From AC-51 sp963749895 (GTDB lineage Bacteria > Actinomycetota > UBA4738 > HRBIN12), in NCBI GenBank assembly GCA_963749895.1, contig CAVVOG010000001.1, positions 620,001 to 684,000 of the forward strand: DNA of 64,000 bases, read 5' to 3'. Shown here piece by piece: positions 51,276 through 59,328 of this stretch (position 1 is the first letter of the stretch; each line of letters begins with the position of its first letter). The position numbers and the translations under genes are program-made. The notes beneath the pieces were generated by a model. The model did not search any database. It worked only from the letters and a program-made list of their open reading frames with translations, and was not told the origin of the DNA.

Positions 51276-51482
51276 CTAGTCGAGCTGGAGCGTCGAGAGG
51301 TACTCGTCGTCGTCGACGCGTACGAGCCCGACGGCGACCAGCTCGCCGAGCGCGGTCGTCACGGTCGACAGGGGCAGCCCGATCGTGCGGGCCAGCTGGC
51401 CGACGGTGAGCCCCTCGCCCGCGCGGCGGTCGAGCAGACGGAGCACCAGCCGGCGAGGATCGTCATGGAACGTCGTGGCCAC
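51276..51482 (-). CDS. Small winged-helix DNA-binding protein
   Basis: 68 aa from GTG 51482 with AAAGGAG seven bases upstream. One winged helix: DPRRLVLRLLDRRAGEGLTVGQLARTIGLPLSTVTTALGELVAVGLVRVDDDEYLSTL, of the MarR/IclR-like type. Divergent from the glutaredoxin-thioredoxin reductase gene; the 195-bp gap contains AACGC-N2-GCGTT (51609-51620), a possible operator. Regulation of the reductase is inferred from position. Confidence 0.72.
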   Translation of the reverse strand: MATTFHDDPRRLVLRLLDRRAGEGLTVGQLARTIGLPLSTVTTALGELVAVGLVRVDDDEYLSTLQLD

Positions 51483-51677
51483 GGTGGTCTCCTTTCCGTG
51501 TCACGCTGATGGTGGCGGGCGTCCGTAGAACGCACCAGGGGGCGCGACCGATGTTCCCGGTGCGTTCCCGGAGGCTTCGCCGACGCGTCGCTCGGGAAGG
51601 CTCCACGTAACGCGAGCGTTGTCGCCGGGGACGATTCCCTGCCTCACCCGAACACCGATGACCGAGGAGAGCGAGAG

Positions 51678-52889
51678 ATGACGGACGGAGCGATCGAGGT
51701 CTACGGCGCCGCGTGGTGCCCGGACTGCCGCCGAGCGAAGAAGTTCCTGACCGACCAGCGCGTCCACTACCTGTGGCACGACATCGACGGACGCGACGAC
51801 CTGCAGGCTCTCGTCGAGGAGAAGAACGAGGGGAAGCGGATCATCCCGACGATCGTGTTCCCCGACGGCTCGCATCTGGCCGAGCCCTCGAACGAGGAGA
51901 TCGCCGACAAGCTCGGCCTCGCCCGGCAGGCGAAGATGCACGTCTACGACCTGATCGTGATCGGCGGTGGCCCCGCCGGGCTGACGACCGCGATCTACGG
52001 CGCCCGCGAGAACCTCGACGTGCTCGTGATCGACTCCAAGGGTCTCGGGGGGCAGGCGAGCGTGACCGAGCGCTTCGACAACTACCCGGGGTTCCCCGAC
52101 GGGATCGAGGGGGCCGAGCTCGCCGAGCGCTTCGTGAAGCAGGCCGAGCGCTACGGCGTCGAGATGCTCCAGGCGGTCTCGGTCACCGGGATCAGCCGTG
52201 ACGGCGACGAGCTGTGCGTCGCCACCGCGACGGGGGACACGTACGAGGCGGAGGCCGTCCTGATCGCGACCGGCTCCTCGTACCGCAGGACGGGCGCCGA
52301 GGGCGAGGAGGAGCTGATCGGCGCCGGGATCCACTTCTGCGCCACGTGCGACGGCCCGTTCTATAAGGGCGCCGAGGAGCTGATGGTGATCGGGGGCGGG
52401 AACTCGGGCCTCGAGGAGGGGCTGTTCCTCGCGCAGTTCGCCGACAAGGTGACGGTCGTGGAGTTCGGGGACGAGCTCCGCGCCTCGAAGCTCCTCCAGG
52501 ACAAGGTCCGCTCGCACCCGAAGATGGCGATCGAGCTCCGTCATGCCGTGACGGCGTTCGAGGCGAAGGACGGAGGCAAGCTCGGCACCGTGGTGATCGA
52601 GGACCGCGACACGGGCGAGCGCGAGGAGCACCACCCCGCGGCAGCGTTCGTGTTCATCGGCCTCGACCCGAACACGGGGTTCCTGGGCGACTCGGTCGAG
52701 CTCGACCCCCAGGGGTTCGTGACGACCGACCCGGCCACCTACATGACGAGCATGCCGGGCGTCTTCGCCGCCGGCGACGTGCGGAAGGGCTCGACGAAGC
52801 AGCTGGCGAGCGCCGTCGGGGAGGGCGCCGCGGTGGCGATCCAGATCCGGCAGTGGCTCGATCGGTTCGAGGCACGCGAGGAGCACTGA
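51678..52889 (+). CDS. Glutaredoxin-thioredoxin reductase fusion
   Basis: 403 aa. Residues 1-85 are a glutaredoxin/mycoredoxin-like domain with active site WCPDC (GAAWCPDCRRAKKFL) and IPTIVFPDGSHL. Residues 92-403 are a thioredoxin reductase: FAD motif IGGGPAGLTTAIYGA, redox CATC (FCATCDGPFY), NADPH motif IGGGNSGLEEGLFLA and GVFAAGDVRKG. The fused glutaredoxin could accept electrons from the reductase directly, giving a one-chain NADPH-dependent disulfide or mycothiol-type reductant. TGATG overlap to the next small gene. Confidence 0.93.
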   Translation: MTDGAIEVYGAAWCPDCRRAKKFLTDQRVHYLWHDIDGRDDLQALVEEKNEGKRIIPTIVFPDGSHLAEPSNEEIADKLGLARQAKMHVYDLIVIGGGPAGLTTAIYGARENLDVLVIDSKGLGGQASVTERFDNYPGFPDGIEGAELAERFVKQAERYGVEMLQAVSVTGISRDGDELCVATATGDTYEAEAVLIATGSSYRRTGAEGEEELIGAGIHFCATCDGPFYKGAEELMVIGGGNSGLEEGLFLAQFADKVTVVEFGDELRASKLLQDKVRSHPKMAIELRHAVTAFEAKDGGKLGTVVIEDRDTGEREEHHPAAAFVFIGLDPNTGFLGDSVELDPQGFVTTDPATYMTSMPGVFAAGDVRKGSTKQLASAVGEGAAVAIQIRQWLDRFEAREEH

Positions 52890-53104
52890 TGGAGCCGGCC
52901 GAGATCTTCGACCTGATCGTGAAGGCCGACGAGAAGCTGAAGTACGCGACCGCGGCGCGCGGCGACCAACGAGCGACGCAAGCCGCCGAGCTGCTGGGAC
53001 GGGCGCTCAGCGAGGCCGAGGCGATCGGGAACGAGGCGCTGATCCAGCAGGCGAAGGTCCGACTGGCCGACCTCGACGCGCTGCTGGCGGGCGGCTCGGG
53101 CTAG
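52889..53104 (+). CDS. Small helical protein coupled to the reductase gene
   Basis: 71 aa. ATG shares one base with the reductase stop. Fully helical and charged: EPAEIFDLIVKADEKLKYATAARGDQRATQAAELLGRALSEAEA resembles a TPR-like hairpin. No catalytic motif. Its stop overlaps by four bases the 3' end of the convergent zinc-finger anti-sigma gene. Confidence 0.7.
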   Translation: MEPAEIFDLIVKADEKLKYATAARGDQRATQAAELLGRALSEAEAIGNEALIQQAKVRLADLDALLAGGSG

Positions 53105-53355
53105 GACCGCTCGGCCACCCAGCCGCGGAAGGCGCCGAGCAGCGTGTCGCGCTGCGCCGGCGAGAGGGCGTCCTCGGTGAGCATCCCCGTGAGGCGGATC
53201 GTGTCGCGCAGCTCCTCGACCACCGTCTCGCATCCCTCGCAGTCGGCCACGTGCGCCTCGACGCGGGAGGCCTCGTCCGGGGGAAGGTCGCCTTCGAGAT
53301 AGGCGGTCATCAACTCGACCACTTCGCGACAGGTCAGGTTCTCGTTCACGCTCAT
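53101..53355 (-). CDS. Zinc-finger (zf-HC2) anti-sigma factor
   Basis: 84 aa. N-terminal ZAS motif: LTCREVVELMTAYLEGDLPPDEASRVEAHVADCEGCETVVEEL gives C...H-x3-C-x2-C, binding zinc and the partner sigma. No membrane helix, so a soluble, possibly redox-responsive anti-sigma of the RsrA type. Start overlaps the sigma stop (ATGA), so the pair is coupled. Its neighbour across the 3' overlap is a thioredoxin-reductase operon, which fits a redox role but does not prove it. Confidence 0.88.
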   Translation of the reverse strand: MSVNENLTCREVVELMTAYLEGDLPPDEASRVEAHVADCEGCETVVEELRDTIRLTGMLTEDALSPAQRDTLLGAFRGWVAERS

Positions 53356-53984
53356 GCCTCGCTCGCGCTGCGGAAGTGGTCCTCCAGCGCTCGGCGAACG
53401 CTCGCCCGCGCGCGGTGCAGGAGGACCCGTTGATTCGTCTCGGTCAGGTCCAAGGCGTTACGGACCTCCTCGGAGGTCCATCCCTGGACGTCTCGTAGGC
53501 GGATCACCTCGGCCTGCATCGGGGGGAGCCGATCGATCGCCGCCCCGATCGTGCGGAGCGTCTCGGCGCCGCTCACACGCTCCTCGGGCAACCCGCGCCA
53601 GTCGAACGGCAGGCTCGACCAGTGCCCGGCCCACTCCTCGCCCGGACCCAGGAACGCGCTGGGATCCCACGTCGGGCGATCCAGGTCGTCACCCGCCAGG
53701 GTGGCGAACGGGACGCTGCGGGCCTCGCGCACACCGCGGGTCTTCGCGATGTTCACGAGGATGCGGAAGATCCAGGTCCGCAGCGTCGAGCGCCCCTGGA
53801 AGCCGTCGAGCCCCTTGAGGACGCCGACCCAGGCCTCCTGGACGACCTCGTCGGCCACCGCGTCGCTCGACACGTACATCCGGGCGACGCGTCGCATCGA
53901 CGGGCCCAAGGAGTCCACCAGTTCCGCGAACGCGCGCTCGTCGCCGGCGCGCAGCCGTTCCACGATGACGACGTCGTCGCTCAC
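53352..53984 (-). CDS. ECF-family RNA polymerase sigma factor
   Basis: 210 aa. Region 2: AFAELVDSLGPSMRRVARMYVSSDAVADEVVQEAWVGVLKGLDGFQGRSTLRTWIFRILVN. Region 4: AIDRLPPMQAEVIRLRDVQGWTSEEVRNALDLTETNQRVLLHRAR. The linker is longer than average (residues 95-135, Trp-rich). Coupled to the zinc-finger protein by ATGA. No target promoter could be identified in the window. Confidence 0.92.
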   Translation of the reverse strand: MSDDVVIVERLRAGDERAFAELVDSLGPSMRRVARMYVSSDAVADEVVQEAWVGVLKGLDGFQGRSTLRTWIFRILVNIAKTRGVREARSVPFATLAGDDLDRPTWDPSAFLGPGEEWAGHWSSLPFDWRGLPEERVSGAETLRTIGAAIDRLPPMQAEVIRLRDVQGWTSEEVRNALDLTETNQRVLLHRARASVRRALEDHFRSASEA

Positions 53985-54024
53985 GGACGCGAGCGTAGCG
54001 AGGTGGGAGGGCGCGCGCGAGGGC

Positions 54025-55125
54025 TCAGCCGGCGACCCGGTGCGCGCTCCACGGCCGGTCGTAGCCGTAGAGCGAGTCCAGGCGGGTGTGACCGCCGGGA
54101 GCGGGGCTCGTCGCGTGGATGATCTGGCCGCCGCCGACGTAGATCGCGACGTGGGGCCCGAAGTTGCCGTAGTAGATGATGTCGCCGGGCTGGACCTCCG
54201 ACAGCGGCACCTGCGGCAGCGCGGCGCGCTGGGCGGCGGCGGAGTGGGGGAGGTACACGCCGGCCTGCGCCCACGCGTACGAGGTCACGCCCGAGCAGTC
54301 CAGACCGACGGCCGGGTTCCCTGACCCGAACACGTACCGCGTGCCGAGCACGGAGTAGGCCGCCTGGACCGCGACCCCGGCCGCTCCGCTGACCGGCGGC
54401 GGGTTCGACGGAGGCGGGTTCGACGGCGCCGGGTTCGACGGGGTGGTGGTTTCCTCCTGGGCCGCTTGCTCGAGGGCCTCGCGCTGCGCGGCGAGGATCT
54501 CCTGCGCCTCCTGGTACTCACGCCACTCGGAGGACAGCTCCTCGTAGATCGCTTCCTGCTCGTCGAACATCCGCTCGATCTCGGCGCGACGGTCGGCGAG
54601 GGAGGAGACCCGGCCTTCGGCCTCGGCGGACGCGGCGGCGAACTCCTCGGCGGCCCACTCCGCGCGTTGGGCGGCCCCGTCGGCCTGCGCCGCGAGGTCG
54701 GCGTCGGATTCGGCGATCGCGCCCAGGAACTCGAGGCGGTCGGAGAACTCGTTGAAGTCGTCGGCGCCGAGCAGGACGTCCAGCTGCGAGCCGAAGCCCG
54801 TGTAGGCGTCGACCGCTCGGTCCGAGAGCTGGGCGCGTGCGTCCGCCGCCTCGGCCTCGGCCTCTTCCATCATCTGCTTCGCCTCGGCGAGGCGCCCGCG
54901 GGTCTGCTGGAGGTGGTAGCGGGCGTCGTTCCACGCCTCGATCGCGGTCTCGAGATCGTGGTTCAGCGTCTGGAGGCGGGCGCGTGCCGCTTGGACCTGT
55001 TCCTCCGAGGGGGCGGCCGTCGAGACCGTCGGGAGGGTGGCGAGGGCGGTGGGGACCACGATGAGGGCCGCGGCAAGGATCCTCGCGAACCGGCTCCGTG
55101 TCGTTCGTGTCGTGGTCGTCGGCAT
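54025..55125 (-). CDS. NlpC/P60 peptidoglycan endopeptidase with coiled-coil N-domain (RipA-like)
   Basis: 366 aa from ATG 55125. Signal peptide FARILAAALIVVPTALATLPTVSTAA. A long coiled coil (about 40-235) like that of RipA/CwlO-type hydrolases, a Ser/Pro-rich linker (NPAPSNPPPSNPPPVS), then NlpC/P60 (about 250-366) with catalytic Cys in LDCSGVTSYAW, His in GPHVAIYV and polar residue in IIHATSP. It cuts stem peptides in peptidoglycan, typically at division. A hairpin GGCTCGG-N6-CCGAGCC lies about 20 bases upstream of this ATG. Confidence 0.92.
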   Translation of the reverse strand: MPTTTTRTTRSRFARILAAALIVVPTALATLPTVSTAAPSEEQVQAARARLQTLNHDLETAIEAWNDARYHLQQTRGRLAEAKQMMEEAEAEAADARAQLSDRAVDAYTGFGSQLDVLLGADDFNEFSDRLEFLGAIAESDADLAAQADGAAQRAEWAAEEFAAASAEAEGRVSSLADRRAEIERMFDEQEAIYEELSSEWREYQEAQEILAAQREALEQAAQEETTTPSNPAPSNPPPSNPPPVSGAAGVAVQAAYSVLGTRYVFGSGNPAVGLDCSGVTSYAWAQAGVYLPHSAAAQRAALPQVPLSEVQPGDIIYYGNFGPHVAIYVGGGQIIHATSPAPGGHTRLDSLYGYDRPWSAHRVAG

Positions 55126-55262
55126 AACGTCCGGATAGCCCAAAGGCTCGGTTCTACCCGAGCCCTCGACGACCATCACCCTAGCCGGGGAACTGAACGA
55201 CCGTCAAACACCAGGTGAACATGTGTTCGGCCGCAAGGGTTCCGTGATGGAGGAACGACCGT

Positions 55263-55287
55263 GGGGGCGGGCCTTCGGCCCGCCCCC
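55263..55287 (-). terminator. Hairpin terminator downstream of tRNA-Pro
   Basis: GGGGGCGGGCC-TTC-GGCCCGCCCCC, 11-bp stem, 12 bases beyond the tRNA 3' end on its strand. Confidence 0.75.
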
Positions 55288-55298
55288 AGGTCCTCGGG

Positions 55299-55372
55299 TC
55301 GGGACGGCGGGATTTGAACCCGCGACCTCAGCGTCCCGAACGCTGCGCGCTACCAAGCTGCGCTACGTCCCG
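55299..55372 (-). tRNA. tRNA-Pro (anticodon CGG)
   Basis: 74 bases. Acceptor stem CGGGACG/CGTCCCG with discriminator A, D-arm GCGC-AGCTTGGTA-GCGC, anticodon arm CAGCG-TTCGGGA-CGCTG giving CGG, variable AGGTC, and T-arm GCGGG-TTCAAAT-CCCGC. All four stems pair fully. CCA is not encoded (ACCC follows). Decodes CCG, a common proline codon at this GC content. Confidence 0.97.
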
Positions 55373-55395
55373 AGGACCTCCAGTGTAGCGGTGGC

Positions 55396-56274
55396 TCAGG
55401 CGGGTCGGCGTTCGAGCTCGAGGATCGTGGCCTCGGGCCGGCAGAAGAACCGGAACGGTGCGTACTTGCTGGTGCCGATCCCCGGCGAGGTGTGGAGCAC
55501 CGCCGGACCCATCCGGATCAGCCCCGAGACCAGGCGTCGCGGCATCACGCAGTTCGTGACGAGGGCCCCGACGACCGGCAGGCAGACCTGACCCCCGTGG
55601 GTGTGGCCCGCGACCAACAGGTCGTACCCGAGGGCGGCGGTCTCCGGCGCCGAGTCGGGCGAGTGCATCACCGCGACCCCGAGGCGGTCGAGGCGCCGGC
55701 GGGGAGCCGGGCGCAGGTCGTGCCATCGGATGTGGGCGTCGTCGAGACCGAGCAGTTCGACCGGGAGACCGTCGATCGACGTCTCGCGTCTGCTGTTCGT
55801 CAGGTCGGTCCATCCGTCCGCCTCGAGCCCGGAGATCAGGTCGACCCCACGGCCGACCGCCGCCCGGCGGGTGCGCCGCCGGCGCTTGAAGTAGGCGAGG
55901 TAGTTCAGGGGCCGTGGCGCGAAATGATCGTTCGAGCCCAGCACGAACCAGGATGCGAGGCGCCCGCGCACCGCCCGGACGGCCGTCACCGCACGCTCGA
56001 CGGCCTCGGGCTCGGCCAGGAAGTCACCGGTCACCACGGTCACGTCGGCGGGTGGCAGCGACGCCAGGAAGCGAGCCTTCTTCTCGTCGCCCCGGACGAA
56101 GTGGAGGTCCGACAGGTGCAGGACCTCCAGCCGGTCCGGGCCTCCGGCCGTCGGTAGGATGGCCACGCGGTACCGGCGGATCGCGTACCGGGACCGCTCC
56201 ACGAAGACGCCCCACAGCACGCACGCGAGGCCCAGGACGAGCACGAGCGAGATAGCGACGGCGGGGGAAGGCAC
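55396..56274 (-). CDS. Membrane-anchored calcineurin-like metallophosphoesterase
   Basis: 292 aa from GTG 56274. N-terminal helix AVAISLVLVLGLACVLWGVFV, then a binuclear metal phosphoesterase: LSDLHF (Asp, His), VVTGDF (Asp), LGSNDHF (Asn, His), MHSPD (His), VAGHTHGGQV (His pair). These are the standard metallophos motifs, close to YaeI-type UDP-2,3-diacylglucosamine or generic phosphodiesterases. No clear ribosome-binding site precedes the GTG. Divergent from yqeY, with only 15 bases between start codons. Confidence 0.9.
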   Translation of the reverse strand: MPSPAVAISLVLVLGLACVLWGVFVERSRYAIRRYRVAILPTAGGPDRLEVLHLSDLHFVRGDEKKARFLASLPPADVTVVTGDFLAEPEAVERAVTAVRAVRGRLASWFVLGSNDHFAPRPLNYLAYFKRRRRTRRAAVGRGVDLISGLEADGWTDLTNSRRETSIDGLPVELLGLDDAHIRWHDLRPAPRRRLDRLGVAVMHSPDSAPETAALGYDLLVAGHTHGGQVCLPVVGALVTNCVMPRRLVSGLIRMGPAVLHTSPGIGTSKYAPFRFFCRPEATILELERRPA

Positions 56275-56289
56275 GAGGAGGAGTCTACG

Positions 56290-56742
56290 GTGGCCGCTTC
56301 GTTGAAGGACCAGCTGCACGAGCAGATGACCGCGGCCTTGAAGGCCGGCGAACGGACCCGGCTGGGCGCCCTGCGGATGCTCGCCGCCGCGATCACCCTC
56401 AAGGAGAAGGACGTCCTGCACGACCTGTCCGACGACGAGGTGCGCGAGGTGGCCGGCAAGGAGGTCAAGAAGCGCACCGAGTCGATCGAGGCGTTCGAGC
56501 AGGCGGGACGACAGGAGCTCGCCGACAAGGAGCGGGCCGAGCGAGAGGTGCTCGCGGCCTACGCGCCCGAGCAGCTGTCCGAGGCCGAGGTGGACGCGAT
56601 CGTCGACCGGGCGATCGCGGCGACCGGGGCGAGTTCGGCGAACGAGTTCGGCAAGGTGATGGGCGCCGTCATGGCCGAAGCCAAGGGCAAGGTCGACGGC
56701 TCGGTGGTCCAGCAGAAGGTTCGGGCGAGGCTGGGGGGATGA
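56290..56742 (+). CDS. GatB/YqeY domain protein
   Basis: 150 aa from GTG 56290 (GGAGGAG six bases upstream). Helical YqeY fold: LKDQLHEQMTAALKAGERTRLGALRMLAAAITLKEKD... and a C-terminal GKVMGAVMAEAKGKVDGSVVQQKVRARL that matches the tRNA-binding tail of the GatB amidotransferase subunit. Role in tRNA-dependent amidation is presumed for the family but unproven. Confidence 0.92.
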   Translation: MAASLKDQLHEQMTAALKAGERTRLGALRMLAAAITLKEKDVLHDLSDDEVREVAGKEVKKRTESIEAFEQAGRQELADKERAEREVLAAYAPEQLSEAEVDAIVDRAIAATGASSANEFGKVMGAVMAEAKGKVDGSVVQQKVRARLGG

Positions 56743-56754
56743 GGCCCGGCGACG

Positions 56755-59253
56755 TCAGTCGCCTCCTCCTCCGTTGCCGTTGCCGTTGCCGTTGCCGTTG
56801 TTGCCCCCTCCGTTCCCGTTGTTCCCGTCCGGGGGGCCCTCCTCGGACGCGAGGACGCCGACCGAGATCGTGACGGTCGAACCCTCGGCGATCGACGTTC
56901 CGGGCTTCGGGGTCTGGCGGATCACCCTGCCCTCGAGGGCGGCGTCCTCGACCGTCTCCTCGACCACGGCCACGAACAGGTTGGCCGCTCGCAGCAGCGC
57001 CGTGGCGTCGGCGATCGAAAGCTTGCGGACGTCCGGGACGGACGCCTGTGGGGCGACCCCGTTGCTGACGTAGATCGTGACGGTCGCGCCGGGGATCGTG
57101 CTCGAGCCGCCGGCAGGGCTCTGGTCGGCGACCGTGTCGGCCGGTCGGTACGACCCGATCACCGTGCTGCGGACCTTGAAACGGGCCTCGGTCAGCACCC
57201 TGCGCGCCTCGTCCTCGGAGAGCCCGACGACCGACGGCACCGTGCGCAGCTCCGGCTCGGGGAAGTTCACGGCCGGGTACTGGTCCATCACGCGGAGCAT
57301 GTACGACTTCCAGATCGGGGCCGCGACCGACCCACCGAAGACGTCGTAGCCCCAGTACTCGTCGAGGTCGTACGGAGCGCCCTGGGACCCGACCCAGACC
57401 GCGGTGGCCACCTGCCGCGTGTACCCCGCGAACCACACGGCGCGGTTGTCGTCGGCGGTGCCGGTCTTGCCGACCACCGGCCACGGCCCCCACCCGCTCG
57501 AGAACACGCTCGCGGCGGTGCCGCGGGTCACGACGCCTTCGAGCATCTGGGTCACGAGGTTCGCGATCGTCTTCGTGATCGCGCGCTCGCAGTCGGGTCG
57601 GTGGCGGTACAGGATCTGGTCGTTGCGGCGGATCTCGTTGATCGCGAACGACTCGCAGTGGATCCCGCCGTTCGCCAGCGTCTGGTAGCCGGCCGCCTGC
57701 GCGAGCGGGCTGATGCCGACCGAACCGGTCGCGAGCGAGCAGACGGGGCTGAGGGGCGAGTCGACGCCCATCCGTTGGGCGACCTCGACCACCTTCTCGG
57801 GGCCGACGTCGAGGATCAATCGCGCGAACACGGCGTTCACCGAGTTCGCGGTCGCGTTCCACAGGTCCATCGACCCGTGGCTGTACCCCTCGGCGTTGTA
57901 GACGACCCACGGCTCGCCCTGCGTCTGGCAGCGCGGGTCGTCGATCGTGCCCTGGACCCCGGAGTAGGTGGCGTTCGGAGCGATCCCCTGTTCGAACGCG
58001 GCGGCCAGGATGTACGGCTTGAACGACGACCCGGGCTGGTGCACGGTCGTGACCGTGTTGACGCGGTCCTCCTCGTAGCGCTTGCCGGACAACATCATCC
58101 GGATCGCGCCGGTCTCCACGTCGATCGAGGCGATCCCGACGTCGGCGGGCGGTTTCTTGTTCGGGTGGTAGGGCGTGCGGGCCCACGGCTCGTCGGCGGC
58201 GGCCTGGGCGGCCGCCTGCCACTCGTCGTCGAACGTGGTGACGATGTCGAGTCCGCCCTCCTGGAGCGAGCGATCGCGGGCTTCGGGGGTGGCGCCGAGC
58301 GTCGAGTACCAGCCGTTCGGGTCCTCGATGATCTGGTCCTTCACGTAGGACACGATGAACGGCGGCACCGACCTCTTCGGCTTCCCGGCCTTCGGCGACA
58401 GCACGATCGGCCGCGCCTTCGCCTTCTCGGCGCGCTCCGGTGTGACGACGCCTTCACGCATCATCGCGTTGATCACGTCGTTGCGTCGCAGGAGGGCTTC
58501 CTCGGGCTCGTCGATCGGGTCGAACAGCGATGGGGCGTTCAACAGCCCGGCCAGGAGCGCACCCTCGGTCAGGTTGAGACGGCGCGCGGGATGCCCGAAG
58601 TAGTACTCCGACGCGGTGCCGATCCCGTACACGTTGTTCCCGAAGAACATGTAGTTCAGGTACATCGCCAGGATGCGGTCCTTCGAGTACCGCTGCTCGA
58701 CCTTCATCGCGAGCGCGGCCTCCCGGATCTTCCGCTCCAGGCTCTCGTCGTTCGGGTCGAGGCCCAGCGTCTGGCGGACGAGCTGCTGCGTGATCGTCGA
58801 TCCGCCCTCGACCACCTCCCCCGCGCGCAGGTTCTCGAGCCCCGCCCGGACGATCGACGAGACGTTGACCCCTCCGTGCTCGTAGAAGGCGGCGTCCTCG
58901 ATCGCGAGCACCGCCCGCTGGGCGATCGGGGCGATCTCGCGGAGCGTCACGACCTCGCGGTTGTCCAGGTAGACGCGGGCGAGCACCGTGGTGCCGTCCG
59001 ATGCGTAGATCGTCGAACGCTGGGGGAACTTCGGGATCTTGTCGAAGTCCGCCCCCGCGGCCTCGAGCCTCCGGTCGATCTCGCGGACGCCGAGGCTCAT
59101 CCCGATGAACGGCGGGGAGATCACGATCGCCGTCAGCCCGGCCGTCGCCGCGATCACAGGGACGAGCAGGAACAGGGCCACGGGCTTGAAGCCCCAGCGA
59201 TCGGTCACGGGGCGTCGTGATGGCGGCGGGGAAGGGGTCGGAACGCGAGACAT
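56755..59253 (-). CDS. Bifunctional class A penicillin-binding protein with PASTA domains
   Basis: 832 aa from ATG 59253. Membrane anchor VALFLLVPVIAATAGLTAIVI. GT51 glycosyltransferase (about 75-255) with EDAAFYEHGG and GGSTITQQLVRQ. Transpeptidase (about 345-620) with active-site SSFK, SVN and KTGTA. Two to three PASTA domains (about 660-810), then a Gly/Asn-rich tail (NGNGNGNGG). Polymerises and cross-links peptidoglycan outside the membrane; PASTA domains bind muropeptides. Its stop is 13 bases from yqeY's stop. Confidence 0.95.
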   Translation of the reverse strand: MSRVPTPSPPPSRRPVTDRWGFKPVALFLLVPVIAATAGLTAIVISPPFIGMSLGVREIDRRLEAAGADFDKIPKFPQRSTIYASDGTTVLARVYLDNREVVTLREIAPIAQRAVLAIEDAAFYEHGGVNVSSIVRAGLENLRAGEVVEGGSTITQQLVRQTLGLDPNDESLERKIREAALAMKVEQRYSKDRILAMYLNYMFFGNNVYGIGTASEYYFGHPARRLNLTEGALLAGLLNAPSLFDPIDEPEEALLRRNDVINAMMREGVVTPERAEKAKARPIVLSPKAGKPKRSVPPFIVSYVKDQIIEDPNGWYSTLGATPEARDRSLQEGGLDIVTTFDDEWQAAAQAAADEPWARTPYHPNKKPPADVGIASIDVETGAIRMMLSGKRYEEDRVNTVTTVHQPGSSFKPYILAAAFEQGIAPNATYSGVQGTIDDPRCQTQGEPWVVYNAEGYSHGSMDLWNATANSVNAVFARLILDVGPEKVVEVAQRMGVDSPLSPVCSLATGSVGISPLAQAAGYQTLANGGIHCESFAINEIRRNDQILYRHRPDCERAITKTIANLVTQMLEGVVTRGTAASVFSSGWGPWPVVGKTGTADDNRAVWFAGYTRQVATAVWVGSQGAPYDLDEYWGYDVFGGSVAAPIWKSYMLRVMDQYPAVNFPEPELRTVPSVVGLSEDEARRVLTEARFKVRSTVIGSYRPADTVADQSPAGGSSTIPGATVTIYVSNGVAPQASVPDVRKLSIADATALLRAANLFVAVVEETVEDAALEGRVIRQTPKPGTSIAEGSTVTISVGVLASEEGPPDGNNGNGGGNNGNGNGNGNGGGGD

Positions 59254-59328
59254 GGGTCTACCTGCGAGGATACCCCGCCTCGCCCGGACGGTCGGGATAG
59301 CCGACTCCCTCTGTAGCATGAACGCCAC

